Assembly: GCA_022606135.1 (NCBI GenBank)
Contig: JABYQN010000003.1
Coordinates: 868,001 to 932,000, forward strand
DNA: 64,000 nucleotides
Source: Fomes fomentarius
Taxonomy: Eukaryota; Basidiomycota; Agaricomycetes; Polyporales; Polyporaceae
Direction: 5' to 3'
A program made the translations under genes and the position numbers. The notes beneath the pieces are model-generated. The model ran no database searches. It saw only the letters and a program-made list of their open reading frames with translations, and was not told the DNA's origin. The stretch's first letter is position 1. Every line of letters starts with the position of its first letter. This document shows positions 22,818 to 35,760 of the stretch, piece after piece.

Positions 22818-25036
22818 ATGTCTACGCCAATTGGTATGTATATTTGCGAGCCTTCTAGCTCTTCTAGTCACGCTTCAACATACTGATCCTCCGAAAGCGT
22901 TGCTCTCCGTCTATGACAAGACCAACTTGCTTGATCTTGCGAGCGGGCTGCACGGCGCGGGCATCCGACTGCTCGGATCGGGCGGCACTGCAAAGAAAAT
23001 ACGGGAGGCAGGCATTCCTATAGAGTGAGTATCGTTTTATCCCAGTCCCCAATGAGTCAGACTCAGGGAGAGCGCGTAGGGATGTCGCGGATATCACAAA
23101 GGCCCCCGAGATGCTAGGAGGACGGGTGAAAACACTGCACCCTGCGGTGCACGGAGGTTAGTTCGGCTAGATTCCTTCTTTCCAAACGCCCGCAAACCTT
23201 TGCCGACGTCCAGGCATCCTCGCTCGCTCGATCCCCTCGGATGAGAAGGACTTACAAGCGCAGGGTATCTCCCCTATCGCCGTGGTAGTATGCAACCTCT
23301 ACCCCTTCACCTCCACTATCGCCAAGCCAGGGTGCACGCTCGCGGACGCGGTCGAAGAGATTGACATCGGGGGCGTGACACTCCTGCGCGCGGCCGCGAA
23401 GAACCATGAGCGCGTCTCCGTGCTCTCCGATCCCGCCGACTATACCGAGTTCCTTGAGGCGTGGAAGGCGGGCAATGGCGATGTCGGGCAAACGATCCGG
23501 AGCAAGCTTGCCCTCAAGGCATTCGCGATGACAGCCAAGTACGACGATGCAATTAGCGGATACTTTAGGGAGCAGTACGCATCTTCCGACCTACCGACGG
23601 ACAAGCTTGCCGGTGCAGTCCAGCGCACCCCCCTTCGTTACGGTGCCAACCCTCACCAGAAGCCTGCACAGGCATATGTGACTGAGGGCGAGCTGCCATT
23701 CAAGGGTACGTTGCTCGACGCCCGTTATCGAGATATACCTGAACGAAATTTTGCTCAGCACTTTGTGGCTCTCCTGGTTACATCAACTTGCTCGATGCAC
23801 TCAACTCCTATGCACTCGTTAAGGAGTTGTCGGAAGCCCTTGGTCTACCTGCAGCCGCATCGTTCAAACACGTTTCCCCTGCAGGAGCTGCTGTTGGTAT
23901 TGAGCTTGACGATGTCGAGAAGAAGGTATATGGCGTGGATGACTTGAAAGAACCGCTCACCCTACTCGCTTCTGCATACGCTCGTGCTCGAGGTAACCCA
24001 AGTACCTCCATTGACCGTCAGGTACGTACTGAGCCATCCCTCTAGGCGCGGACCGTATGTCCTCCTTTGGCGACTTCATCGCGCTTTCTGCTCCGTGCGA
24101 TCTTGCCACCGCACGTATCATCTCACGGGAGGTATCCGATGGAATCATCGCCCCAGGGTACTCCAAAGAGGCCCTCGAAGTCCTGACAAAAAAGAAGGGC
24201 GGGAAATATTGCGTGTTACAGGTCTGTCGTCAAGGCTGAGGGTCTTCATGGTCGTCGGTTGACACCTCAATCCTCAGATCGACCCTGCTTACAAACCAGC
24301 TGAGGTCGAGACTCGCCAGGTCTACGGCGTGTCTCTGCAGCAGCGAAGGAACGATGCCAAGATTGATGCTAATCTATTCACCAATATCGTAACGAAGAAT
24401 AAGCAGGTCCGGACAATGTTCCGAAACTCTTCCTTGTACGAAATGCTGACGCTCCTTTCTCTCTCGCCCCACGTAAACATATAGTTGCCCAATCAGGCTC
24501 TCACGGATCTCATCGTTGCCACGCTTGCCCTCAAATTCACGCAATCCAACAGTGTTGCCTACGCTTATAGGGGCGCGGTGATCGGTATCGGCGCCGGGCA
24601 GCAGTCACGTATTCACTGCACACGTCTCGCGGGGACCAAGGCCGACCTCTGGTGGCTCCGGCATCACCCTCGGGTCCTCGCTCTTCCGTTCAAGAAGGGC
24701 GTGAAGCGCGCGGAGAAGGCGAACGCTATTGATCTATTCGTTGCGGGTGAGCCGCTAGAGGGTGGGGAGAGGGCGCAGTGGGAGGCGAACTTCGAGGAGG
24801 TCCCTGCACCTCTCACGCAGGAGGAACGCGCCGCGCATTTGAAACAACTCGATGGTGTTGCGTGCTCTAGCGATGCATTCTTCCCCTTCCCCGACAATGT
24901 CCACCGTGCGCGCCGCAGTGGTGTGAAGTATCTCGCTGCGCCGAGTGGGAGCGTTATGGACGAAGAGTGTATCAAGGCCGCGGACGAGCATGGCATCGTG
25001 TTCGCACACACGACCCTGCGATTGTTCCACCACTAG
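22818..25036 (+). CDS. ADE17: Bifunctional AICAR transformylase/IMP cyclohydrolase
   Basis: It performs the last two steps of IMP synthesis in the cytosol. The first exon is tiny (MSTPI, ATG at 22818) and joins [20 protein letters not shown]. The cyclohydrolase (MGS-like) domain follows with [32 protein letters not shown] and [16 protein letters not shown] and [18 protein letters not shown]. The transformylase domain has [84 protein letters not shown] and [11 protein letters not shown]; the KH pair in SFKHVSP is the catalytic site. It ends TTLRLFHH. All joints I checked are in frame (for example KALCGSPGY and ARARGADRM). This gene and ADE1 lie about 12.5 kb apart. Confidence 0.96.
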
Positions 25037-25338
25037 AAAGGGCCAGTGCACAGAAGGCGATGGGGAGTAGTATGTCAATGCATAGGTAGTCGTATACTTT
25101 TGTGTACAATCACAGACCGAATCCAGTCGGAAACACCAGGTCGCGAAACAATTACAGCCAGTATACATCATTCAGGTGTGCCTAATCAGGGAGGGTAAGA
25201 TAACAGGACATAGCAAGCAAGCATAGCAAGACGACTAACGGAGGAGTATGCATCCAGAGATACAGGTGTGATACGATCATGAAACATAGAGACTCTAGGA
25301 CATATTTGCTCAACCAGGAGAACGGAACATGATGTCCC
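25037..25338. other. Convergent 3' region between ADE17 and monooxygenase A
   Basis: About 300 bases holding the 3' UTRs of two convergent genes. Nothing else is seen. Confidence 0.45.
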
Positions 25339-27679
25339 CTAGTATTCCGACTGTACGGTCATGATGCTGCCAAAGTCGAAGTTCATGGCGTTTGGGAATT
25401 CGCGCGCGGTCCGATCGAAACGGCCCCAATTGATCCACCACTCCTCCGCGGCATCCCCGGCGTCGTACCCAAAGATTTCTGCAATCTCCTCGAATTGCGT
25501 TTTCAGCATCCCTTCGTCCCAGCTATCCAGTTGTCGGCGCATGTCCTCGTCGCGGGCAACCGCCTCAGGACCGTCTGGAAGGACCATCATGTACGCGTTC
25601 CCAAGGTCAGCCAGCTTGACGAGAGCACATCTGCGCTGTCGGAGTTCTTCGTATGCGTTCATAAATGAGGGAATTTGCTCCAGGGTGCGCAGGTGCGAGA
25701 ACAGTGTCCCAAATACGACGGCGTCCTCGACGGCCATGCTCGCCGTGTGCGATCCCCCGGGCTGGATGTATCACGATGAGCCGATGTAACATGCCAAGAA
25801 GACGGGCACTCACGTATGAAGGATGTGCTGCATCGCCGAGTAGGACGATGCTGCTCGTATCATCGACCCAAGAGTGATTCTCATTCTCACGGGCCATGAA
25901 TTGTGTGCGGATGAGCTTGCCGGAGGGTACTAGCGAGACTAGCTTCCGCAAACTGTAGAACGAACTCAGAATCTTGCTCATGCACGAAGAGGTGTCTCCA
26001 TGAATGCTTACAGTGTCCCGTCATTCTCCGTCAAGACCTCCTTAGCTGGGACAAGCTCTTCCCAGTTCTCGGCGCCGCCTAGTTGAAGTCCATCCAGGCC
26101 GCGCCAAGAGTATATTTGAAAGTGAAATTCTGAGTTCCCTCGCTGGATACCGGTTGTAAATCACTCGCGTATATGCGTAATGGCAGAGACGCAGATGGGA
26201 GTCACGTACAATGGAGTGTGCTGAGTAGTCATGATCGATCAAGTTGCATACGGAGGTGTCAATGGGACGGAAGGTACTTACCATTAAAGCATCGATGCGG
26301 TGCTATCCATAGACCCCACTTGTACGAATATTAGATATCAGGAAGTAGATCACAAATGACAACAAGTCTTACCTCCTCAGCCAGGATAACCTTTTCGAGT
26401 TCCGGATCCTTCACCATATCCTCCCCTCTTACAGTCCCAGTGTAAACCGTTAGTCCTCCCGGCCGTGGTCGATCTTCCTCATCCAGTACCACTTCTCGTA
26501 CAAGACTCTGACACCCATCCGCGCCGATGATAATATCTCCATATAGCACGCTCCCGTTGGCGAGCGTCACGCTCGGATTCGGGGTGCTGTCATCTCCGGG
26601 ACGTACTGATGTAATTTCGGTGTTGAAGTCAACTATCGCGCCGGCCTCCGTCGCGAGCTTGTATAGTAATTGCGTAAGGTCATTGTGCTGCAGAATTAGA
26701 TTCATCAGTCAGGCGTCCGGACATGAATATGCCTAATACCTATCAGCTCACATGCATCAAGAGGAAGTCGCCTCCAGTCTCCGCCAAAACCGCTGGCCTC
26801 CAGGGTAGATAGCCTATATCGTCCCCTGTTTTCACTGCCATAGAGAGAAGTATCAGTCGGATGATCGCTTGTATGACAGTTCCGGGACAATAGGGAAGTG
26901 TCAGGTGTCTTCCGCGATCCGCAATCATCATGGAAGAAGCAAGTTAGTACGGCGGCGGCGGCCACGGTCCCGTTTCCCACTCAACCCCGAGGTCCACGAG
27001 CGGTATTGGCATTCAACTGCCAGCAGAGAGACGAACGCCTCGCAGCATTTCCTGCACATGCCAAAGGTGTGCATCATCAAACAACGATGTGAGAGCACCT
27101 ACGCACATGGTGCGAAGAAGCGCCTCATGCCACATATCAGCAGCTCCTGGGAAGTAGGGCTGCTGTGCCAAGGCAATGTCCTCCATAGCAAGACTAGCCA
27201 CAGCCCCATCCCCACCAACTCCTGGGGCCTACGTAGCAGCAGCAGCAATACCATGCAGCAGTCCGTGCGTGTGCAGGTCACGTGCCATGGACAATTATGG
27301 GGGCGATGAGCAGTACTCACATCGACGGAAGGGCGTTCCTATGTTCCGCGTCGCCAACTTCATGAGCGCCTCCTGACCGATCCATTGTCGCAGAATTTTG
27401 CTCAGATTAGGAGGAAGGCGGACACCACCAGCTGGCCGATCTAGGTCGTGTTTCTCGAGGACTCTGACTCGATGGCCTGCGGAGCTGAGGACATAGGCTG
27501 CAGCTAGGCCACCGACACCTGGAAGATCACAAGGGCAAGTTGTTAGTATGAAGAAAAGGTGTCAGGTACACGGAGCACCTGGGCGTGCGGTCTACCAATG
27601 AAGAGGAAACGTGAATCTGACCTCCACCGATTACGAGGAATTCGAGGGAAAGCGAGCATTTGCGGACAACCATGGGCAT
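25339..27679 (-). CDS. FAD-dependent monooxygenase, salicylate-hydroxylase-like (copy A)
   Basis: A group A flavoprotein hydroxylase: NAD(P)H reduces FAD, which activates oxygen to hydroxylate an aromatic substrate. Start MPMVVRKCSLSLEFLVIGGG holds the first strand and the GxGxxG dinucleotide site; further on are GHRVRVLEKHDLDRPAGG, YGDIIIGADGCQSLVRE (DG motif) and SSIVLLGDAAHPSY (GD motif, FAD ribityl). The last exon, after PGGSHTASMAVEDAVVFG, runs to SIMTVQSEY and TAG at 25341-25339. The intron between GTPFRR and TGDDIGYLPW (26835-27320) is 486 nt, far longer than the 50-70 nt usual here, yet the phase-1 joint is clean. No signal peptide or membrane anchor is seen. Substrate is unknown. It is the 3'-most of three tandem paralogs. 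Confidence 0.88.
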
Positions 27680-29262
27680 GATAGGAGGCAGGGTCAAGAT
27701 GCAGAGGCGCGGAGGGACTGCGGGGGCGGGAGTTTTTGTTCACTTGATGGGCCATGTAGAGAAGACAGGCGTCAGCGTAAGAGGGTTTGACGGATGGCAA
27801 CTTGACCGGCATGTTTGTGGGTTCTGCGGAGACGACCCGCATCGTGAGAAGAGGCATTGATTATATTGAGGCCGAAGTACTCGCGCTATCAGGGCATGCG
27901 CGCATATTACTCATTGTGAGGCCGTTGGCGAGGTCTACACGAGCCATGTCCCAGCGATGTACATCATTTGCTTCTTCCGATTCGGAGGAACCCCCTTCGG
28001 GTAGTTAGGGCACAGACCATCATCGAAAGTATGTAGTATGTCTCCCACGATATTCGCGGCAACTTCTACATGTCTTTCGGAATCGCACCGGCTGGAAGTG
28101 TAGTTTCTGTTCACATGGTTAATGTCGCCCGTTCGTACCCACGATTGTACATCTCACCATTGAAGCGCGTGGCCGCATTATACCCTGGGGCCCTGGGCAC
28201 GTCTGACATCTGGGTGACGGTTGCTCGCCAAGATCCGACTTACGGACCACAAGCTGCGTCAATCCCGAGTCCCAGGCGCACGAGCAGGAGGAAAAATGGG
28301 TGGAGCGCACGTTCCGGATCCTTCAGGACAAACGAAGCCATTCAGCACGCCCAAGGTGAATAGTAGATGCAGGTCGGAAGCATGGTAAGTGCTGTGCGCT
28401 GTATGCGCGTCCGATAACAGGAGGCTGGAACCGCCCGCTTGCTCAGAATCTGTGAGAACATTTTCCATTCAGGAGATCGCCGGGCTACGTATACGTATCA
28501 ATCATCCAGGGCAATGATCCCAGATAGGAAGACCCTCACCATGTTCTCACCCGTCGAACTGGACTGACATCTCATATGGTCATACCATTGCTGTGGAATG
28601 GAAAAAAAGATCCGCGAGAAGCCGGTTGCAGACCGAGTACGGATACACAGAACGTCTCACGGGAGAATACAAACTCGCGCATCGCCACTATCGAGGTGCA
28701 CAAGAAGCGTAGTGTAATTGGGTTGTACGACTTCCGTGTCCTGTGCCACGATTGTGGGCTTCTGCGGCGGATTTGCAGGGGGATCGACGTGGGCGCAATC
28801 GTCACGGTCACTTGGGCAGATGCAGGATCTTTGCTGGGAACTTGAATGACCATCTGCAATGCAAGAGAGCGATAATACATATCCGGGTAGAGTACGAAGC
28901 GTGTCACATAGCAGATGTCTACGAGAATGGTGGCGCAGCTAGACCATGCGTCGCAAGAATGGTGTGCGTTGGTGGTTGCGCTGGTATGTCACATAAAGGA
29001 TGACCGGATTATTGCGGTTGAACCAAGAAACGTGGATTAGATGATGGTGGCAGGACCACACGAGAAAGCGCGTGACGATGTCGAGTCGTCGCAGAGCCGG
29101 AGGGAATAGCAAGTTGGTACTAGGAGTGTCGTGGAGGTCGTCAAGAAGTGCTGGAAAGATGGGTAGCAAACCTACGCATTGAGGGTTCAACGCGTGCAAG
29201 ACAGATGAAACGGTCTATACACTCACGCGTCCCACAATGGGTAGGCCATGGGAGAGATCGCC
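27680..29262. other. Spacer between monooxygenase copies A and B
   Basis: 1.6 kb upstream of copy A and downstream of copy B. No FAD-binding, DG or GD motif is left, so it is not an obvious dead fourth copy. Small open frames on both strands have no recognisable content. The part nearest 27680 should be the copy A promoter. Confidence 0.4.
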
Positions 29263-31548
29263 TCATTCCCCGTCCTCGTGAGTGGTGATATCGGAGAATG
29301 TGAAGTTCGGGATGGTCGCGCAGTCGCGCACCTTCTCGTGGAAGCGGCCCCAGTTGATCCACCACTCCTCCGCTGCGTCGCCTGCGTCATACCCGAAGAT
29401 CTCTGCAATTTCTTCGAATTGGGCAAGAAGCATACCCTCGTCCCACTCGTCCACCCGGTGGCCAAGTACTTCGTCACGAGCAATGGCTTCTGGACCATCA
29501 GGCATAACCGCCATCATCCCATTCTTGATGTCGCCCATGTTGACAAGTTCGCATCGCTTCTGGCGCAACTCTTGATAGGCGTTCAGGAAGGTCGGAATCT
29601 GGTCCTCTGTCCACAAGTGTGAGAACAACGACCCAAGTACCACAGCATCTTCGATAGCCATGGCACTAGCATGGGTTCCGCCAGGCTGTAAGTTTTCGCT
29701 GACTGTTAGCTCATCCTGTCTTTCCGAACGAAAGGATCAAGACCGACGTATGGTGGGTGAGCTGCATCGCCCAATAGAACAATTCGACCAGTAGAGTCGA
29801 TCCAGTCTTCGACACCGCCCTTGCGCAACATGTATCGCGTACGGATAAAAGGCGATGCTCTGCTGACAAGTTTTTGGACCCTGTAGAAGCAATGAGTGTG
29901 CCTGAGACATGTCATAGAGCGTAAGAGTACGTACACAGGTCCGTGATAGTCGTTGTTGATCTTCTCGGAGGGAAACAGTTCCTCCCAGCTCTCCTGGCCC
30001 CCTTGCTCCAGTCCGTCCAGGTTATTCCAAGAGTAGATGCCGATGTAGTATTCCCTACGACTACGCTATTCGTGTTTGATAGGTATGATCAGATCGAGCG
30101 ACCAGAAGCTCATACTGTAGCACACTCACCACGGGATGACCTAGGAACCACGGATGAGGACATATTCACTGAAAACAGTAGTTGGTCCACTCACCGACGA
30201 ACGCTCGATTGGGCGACATCCAAATGGGGAACTGAATTACGACAGAATGGGCATCCGACTCCGAAACCGAAGTAGATGGCACTTACATCATCTGCTTCCA
30301 AGAGCGGACGAAGTTCCGGATCGTCAAGCATATCCTCTGCTTTCACAGTCGCGGTGTAGACAGTCAGACCTCCTGGCTTCGCGTCGTCGTCCTCGTCGAG
30401 CACTACCTCCCGCACTAGACTGTTTGACCCGTCTGCACCAATGATGATGTCCGCCGTAATAACCTCGCCGCTAGCAAGCGACACGCTAGGATTTGGAATG
30501 CTATCCGATCCCTGTTGTATTGATGTGACTTCCGCGTAGAGATCAATGGTAGCGCCCGCTCCCGTTGCAAGCTTGTATAAAAGCTGAATGATGTCCTCGT
30601 GCTGAATTACATACGCGTCACCAAAATCCACACTCGCGGGAGAAGGTTACGGCAACGTACGTGCATTAGGAGAAATTGCCCGCCAGTCTCAGCCATGACC
30701 GCTGGTTTCCAGTGTACGTAGCCGACGTTCTCACCGGTGCGCACTGCTCGTACAAAGCGGATCAGAATGTCATCCGGAATGAGTGGTACGTGATAATTTA
30801 TGAAACCGCATGCCGGTCTGGGTGCAGCCGATGGGCTAGAATCGATGGGGTGTCGCGAGTTCTCCGGGAGTCGCTACTGTGGGGCGGCGTACTCTCGCGC
30901 GCCGCGCGCCCGGTGTTCTTCAACTCGGCCTTACCGCACATGACCAAGGAATGGCCTTTTCTGTCGACCAGCTTCTCTTCGATAGACTTTCTGTCGTAGA
31001 TAGTGCGCTTCTGAACGGAGAAGACGGCGACGTCGCGACGAGCCGCCAAACGAACAAGGCGAGACCGAATCGAGCCCCCGCAATACCACCAGCTTCCCCA
31101 GCCACGACAGATACCCCAGGATGGTTTCCGGGCTTGTTCAATGTCTGGCATCCGGGCATGCGAGAGGCAGGGATCCGGAGCAAAGTGCCAGTGCAGGAGA
31201 GAGAGAGAGAGAGAGAGAACTCACATCGAAGAAACGGCGAGCCAACACATGGCGTCGACAACCTTTCAAGCTCCTCCTCGCCAACCCATTGCCGAAGAAT
31301 CTTGCTGAAGTTGGGTGGTACGCGGTGGCCACCACTCGGACGTTTGAGATCGTGCTTCTCCAAGACTCTGACGCGGTGGCCGGCGATGCTGAGCATATAT
31401 GCGATGGCGAGACCACCGATGCCTGAAACGCGACGGCAATATAGTTCATGAGCTTGCGTGGCACCGATTAATGTGGCGCTATTGGCTCACCGCCGCCGAT
31501 CACGATGAAATCAAGGGTAAGCACAGCACTCCGGGCAACGATGGGCAT
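29263..31548 (-). CDS. FAD-dependent monooxygenase, salicylate-hydroxylase-like (copy B)
   Basis: Same family and exon plan as copy A. MPIVARSAVLTLDFIVIGGG starts the Rossmann fold; then GHRVRVLEKHDLKRPSGG, ITADIIIGADGSNSLVRE, TGRIVLLGDAAHPPY, MAIEDAVVLGSLFSHL, and a last exon ending ITTHEDGE before the stop at 29263. I chose the ATG at 31548 because it aligns with the starts of copies A and C; the frame is open upstream to 31674 and would add a Ser/Pro-rich extension (MSLFKTILSSVSG). The long intron at the shared position is 481 nt (30744-31224) and has a (GA)11 tract next to its donor. All key motifs are intact. Confidence 0.87.
31197..31218. repeat. (GA)11 microsatellite inside the long intron of copy B
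   Basis: Eleven GA units lie on the plus strand. On the coding (minus) strand this is a (TC)n pyrimidine tract starting about six bases inside the intron, right after the gtgagt donor. Confidence 0.85.
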
Positions 31549-33197
31549 AGCGGAAGATGAGACTGCGGGGGAAGGAGTGGGTGGAGAAGCGGACGAGGGC
31601 GTGCGCCCAGAAACTGATGAGAGGATGGTTTTGAAGAGTGACATATTGGCCGCTGGTTGTCGGTGAGAGGGCAAGGAGGACGCGCCTGGCGAAGGGCTTC
31701 TACTTCGGCTAAGCCCGATGTTGGGCGGTGGGAGGCACCGTCAGCCTTCAGGACCATCCGATCACACTGTCCGGCAAGGTTTTCAGAAATTCAGCTGCTC
31801 CCCGTCAGTATGTATCCGCAGCACGCCCAGATCGCGAAGATGGCGTCAATAAATCACCCTCACCAAATGCTCGCGGGACCAGAATTTGTCTCATACCTTG
31901 CAAGCTTCAGGAACTTCAAGCCCAAGTCATGATTGATGGCCTCAATCTACAAGCACGGCTGCTGATCGGCATGGGTAAATTTGTGACCTCCCACGTCCAT
32001 TCGCCGCGTTTGGGGGTCAGAGGCCTTAACGGCAGCCTACGGTCCGACAATTCATTGAATATATTGCACCCGCCTCGAGCCGCCTCGTCGGCCTCACCTC
32101 CGTCTCCGTCTCCGTCTCCGCCCTGGTGATAGGCCATCTCTATTGATTCCGTTGCCAAATTCGTGCGCAATATGAGTGGGCATAACTGTTGATCGTTGAA
32201 TGTTGAGGCTGCAGCTCAAAGTGAGTATCGTTAGTTTGGAGGATGTGCGTGACTGCATGGCAGGACAGGTAATATATGTCGGAAATTTCCCATGCGCATC
32301 CTGGGGATCCTCTTCTCTTCATCTCGATTCTCAGAAAGCCATCGAAGGCTGATCTGGCCAATCCGGGAGGTCATTAACACCATCCTTCAGCCATCTTTGG
32401 GCATTCCAGTCACATCATAGTAGATGATCATATCCGGGCGAATCCTGGGGCTACTTTCTGTAGATTACTTAGTGGGATTATGGTACTTCATCTTCATGGT
32501 AGGCTATGGCACCTACAACGACGGCAAGCACTCACACGCGCGCGGGTGTCGGAAGAGAGCACCCGGGGAACACCATGAATGGAGAACAGTTCAGGATGCA
32601 TAGGAGGTGATGGCAGCGCCCCACGGCGCCCATCTCCTCCATGAGCGCTGGTCAACCGGAGGCTAGACCGACTAAGGCGAGTGTGGAACGAGCATCATCA
32701 TCCTCTCCCCGCGGATTCACAGGTAAAGATGCATTATGACGCGGCTGTCTGTCATGAGTGCGCTAGAACGCAAAATTCTCTGATCATGTATGCGGAACAT
32801 GGAAGAGAGATTACAGCTTGAATGGAATGGCAATGTGGAGGCGGACAGCCGGAATCGTGAATGGAGCATTAGCAAGTGTGAGACTACTTAAACGTACTGA
32901 ACGTAGACAAGTGATCCCTGATGCATCGCAGCAGCGCGATATAGATTGCGTATGAAGATGATAACGCTTGAGAGATAGCCAGTGGATGTGACCATAGTAA
33001 TGAAGCAGGCCAAGAGATCGTTCCACGAATATCGAGAAGAGGAGGCCAGAATATGGTGCACAACTAGCCGTAACGGCGGCGTACACGATCAGCAATGTTG
33101 GGGTAGGCGGGGTTAGGAGAGCAGCGAACCGATCGCGAGTGGACGACGAGACGGAGCATAGGACAAAGAAGCCAGCAAACAGCCAGACGGAAGGTGA
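31549..33197. other. Spacer between monooxygenase copies B and C
   Basis: 1.65 kb. A short tandem (CCGTCT)3 repeat lies at about 32099-32120. The part just above 31548 contains the open N-terminal extension of copy B and its promoter. A 94-codon hydrophobic minus-strand frame (32811-33095) has no recognisable family. Nothing else can be supported. Confidence 0.4.
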
Positions 33198-35760
33198 CTA
33201 GCGCTCATGCTGGATGGTAACGCTGGAATAGTTCAAATGGAGGTTCATCATGCTCGGTTGCTCGCGCGCCGGCTGGCTGAAGCGGCCCCAGTTGACCCAC
33301 CACTCTTCTGCGGCATCGCCGGCATCGTACAGGAAGATCTCCGCGATTTCCTCAAACTGCGCCTTCAGCGTGCCCTCGTCCCATTCCTCGATTTCATGTC
33401 GGATGTCTTCGTCGCGCGCGTCTACCGCGGGCCCGTCGGGCATCGCGACCATCTGCGCGTTCCCGATGTCCGCGAGCTTCACTAGGTCGCATCGGCGCTG
33501 CCGAAGCTCCTGGTACGCGTTAAGGAAGGACGGAATCTGGTTCATCGTCCGGAGGTGCGAGAAGAGCGAGCCGAGCACTACGGCATCTTCGACTGCCATA
33601 CTAGGGCCATGTGAGCCACCAGGCTGCGAGCGCACAATTATGGTCAGAGCGTGAAGACGCTTCTGCTGGAACTCGGACTCACAAAGGATGGATGTGCGGC
33701 ATCGCCCAAGAGTACGATCCGACCAGTGGAGTCGACCCAGTCGTGTATGCCGTTTTTGCGCGACATAAAGCGTGTACGGATAACGTGAGGAGCCATCCTG
33801 ATGAGCCGCTGCACCCTGCGCGGTATAAATGTGTGAGCGAAAGACGATAGGGGGTGGGAGGACGGAGTTATACGTACCGTGGCCCGTGTTTCTCAATATT
33901 GAGCTTCTCTATCGGGAAGAGCTCCTCCCAGCTCTCTTCTCCGCTCTGCTCAAGGCCGTCGAGATTGTGCCAGGAGTAGAGGTGGAAGAAGAACTCCTTC
34001 TTAGCGCGCTACATTCCGTCGGTGAGCATAGGTCACATTTGATGGTGGAGTGACCGCAGAGATGACACGTACCACGGGGTGTCCTGGTAATAGCGTCCGA
34101 TCAGCATAATGGTCGTCGAGACAAGATACGGCGGACTTACCGCAGACACTTCGGTGCTCTCCCATAAAAATGGGCCACTAAGCAGCAACCCAATCAGCGA
34201 ATGATGCGATGCAGGGAACATGTCAACCATACCTCATCTGCTAGCGCATATGAACGTAGTTCTGGGTCTTTCAGCATGTCTTCGGCCTTGACCACGCCGG
34301 TGTACAGAGTCATTCCACCAGGCCTGGGACAGTCGTCCTCATCGAGGACAACTTCGCGCACCATACTCTTGTACCCATCCGCACCGATGAGGATGTCCGC
34401 AGTCATCACCTGGCCGGTGGCCAGCACCACTCTCGGTCTTGAAGCCCGCGTCGTCCCTTGATGAACCGACTTGACTCTGCTGTTTGTATGAACGGTCGCA
34501 CCCGCATCCGTAGCGAGCTTGTAGAGCAGCCGAATGAGGTCATCACGCTACAAAAAGGACTGAGCGAGACTGGACGGCGAAGGGCGGACGGGTGGCAACT
34601 TACGTGCATGAGGAGAAATTCGCCACCGGTCTCGGCCATGACTGCCGGCTTCCAGTGGAAATATCCAACGAACTCTCCAGTGCGTACTGTCAACAAATGG
34701 AGCGTTAACCATGCAATGAGCCCGAAGTGCGGCCCGGGAGCAGATCAGGCCGGCAATCATGGGTACATGCACTACCAAGTTGACAATCTCCCATACCAGA
34801 CGTCAAGTCAGGCTGGGATGAGATGCCGCCGTAGCTCGCAGCTCGCGACAGGCCAGAAAGTCCCATAGAACGCGAGGTGCGACCGAGCCGAGGAGGGCCA
34901 TGCGAGCCCCAGCCATCCAGGAGATTAGCTGAGATTCTTGGTTGCACGATGTCCGCCTGTTCTCTGTGGTCTTTGAACGAAACTAGGCCGGACACCAGTC
35001 TACAGAAACGCGGCGTGCGAATGACAGCTGTAGACGGGTGCCTGTGCTCTCTGGGATAGCGGTAGACGCGGGCAAGCGGGTGCGAGATCCCTGCAGGCGG
35101 CACGAGACGGAAAGGACGCCACCAAGCTTGATGAAGCCGTGACGATCGGATACTTCCCCTCGATCGCGTCCAGCCTTTTGACGTGCACACGCTCATCTGC
35201 TCCGCGGCGTTGCATCCACGTCCGCGTGGCAAATGCCGTCCCGCAAGAGCAGCTCACAAACGCCCGTGCAACTGAAGCCAAGATATACAGAACCAGAAGT
35301 GGCACCGTGATGGAGAAAGCACTCGAGCGAAGTGGAGACTCACGATGGTGAAACGGTGTGCCGATGCAACGCGTGGACACTTTCATGAGCTCTTCTTCGC
35401 CAACCCACTGTCGTAGAATTTTGCTGAGGTTGGGAGGAATGCGCTGACCGCCACTGGGCACGTCAAAGTCGTGCTGCTCGAGGACGGTGACGCGGTGTCC
35501 TGCTTTACTGAGCACGTAGGCAACAGCGAGGCCGCCAATACCTAAACCATCGAGAGAACATGTCAGGTTACATGTACACATGGACCCATACACACATGCG
35601 CGGCCGAGGATCATGGCGAAGGGCTCTAAAACGCCGATCATCCCTCGCGAGTAAGGCGGGGTAGGCCTGAGCGCCGATCGAGAATGACATGTAGGCACTA
35701 ACCTCCACCGACCACAAGGAAGTCGAGAGTGAGGCTAGCGCTGCGTGCAACGGTAGGCAT
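33198..35760 (-). CDS. FAD-dependent monooxygenase, salicylate-hydroxylase-like (copy C)
   Basis: Third tandem paralog. MPTVARSASLTLDFLVVGGG starts the FAD fold; GHRVTVLEQHDFDVPSGG, MTADILIGADGYKSMVRE (DG motif), TGRIVLLGDAAHPSF (GD motif) and SMAVEDAVVLGSLFSHLRTM follow, and the protein ends SSVTIQHER. Copy C is close to copy B in the catalytic exons (for example EESWEELFP, DAAEEWWVNWGRF). Its long intron at the shared site is 657 nt (34687-35343). Exon joints LRTGEFVGYFHW and PGGSHGPSMAV are clean. Cytosolic; substrate unknown. Confidence 0.88.

Noticed and set aside
27680..29262. A decayed fourth monooxygenase between copies A and B
   Set aside because: None of the FAD, DG or GD motifs can be found in any frame.
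34705..35232. A 175-codon minus-strand frame within the long intron of monooxygenase C
   Set aside because: No motif, Arg/Ser/Gly-rich composition, and not matched in the equivalent introns of copies A and B.
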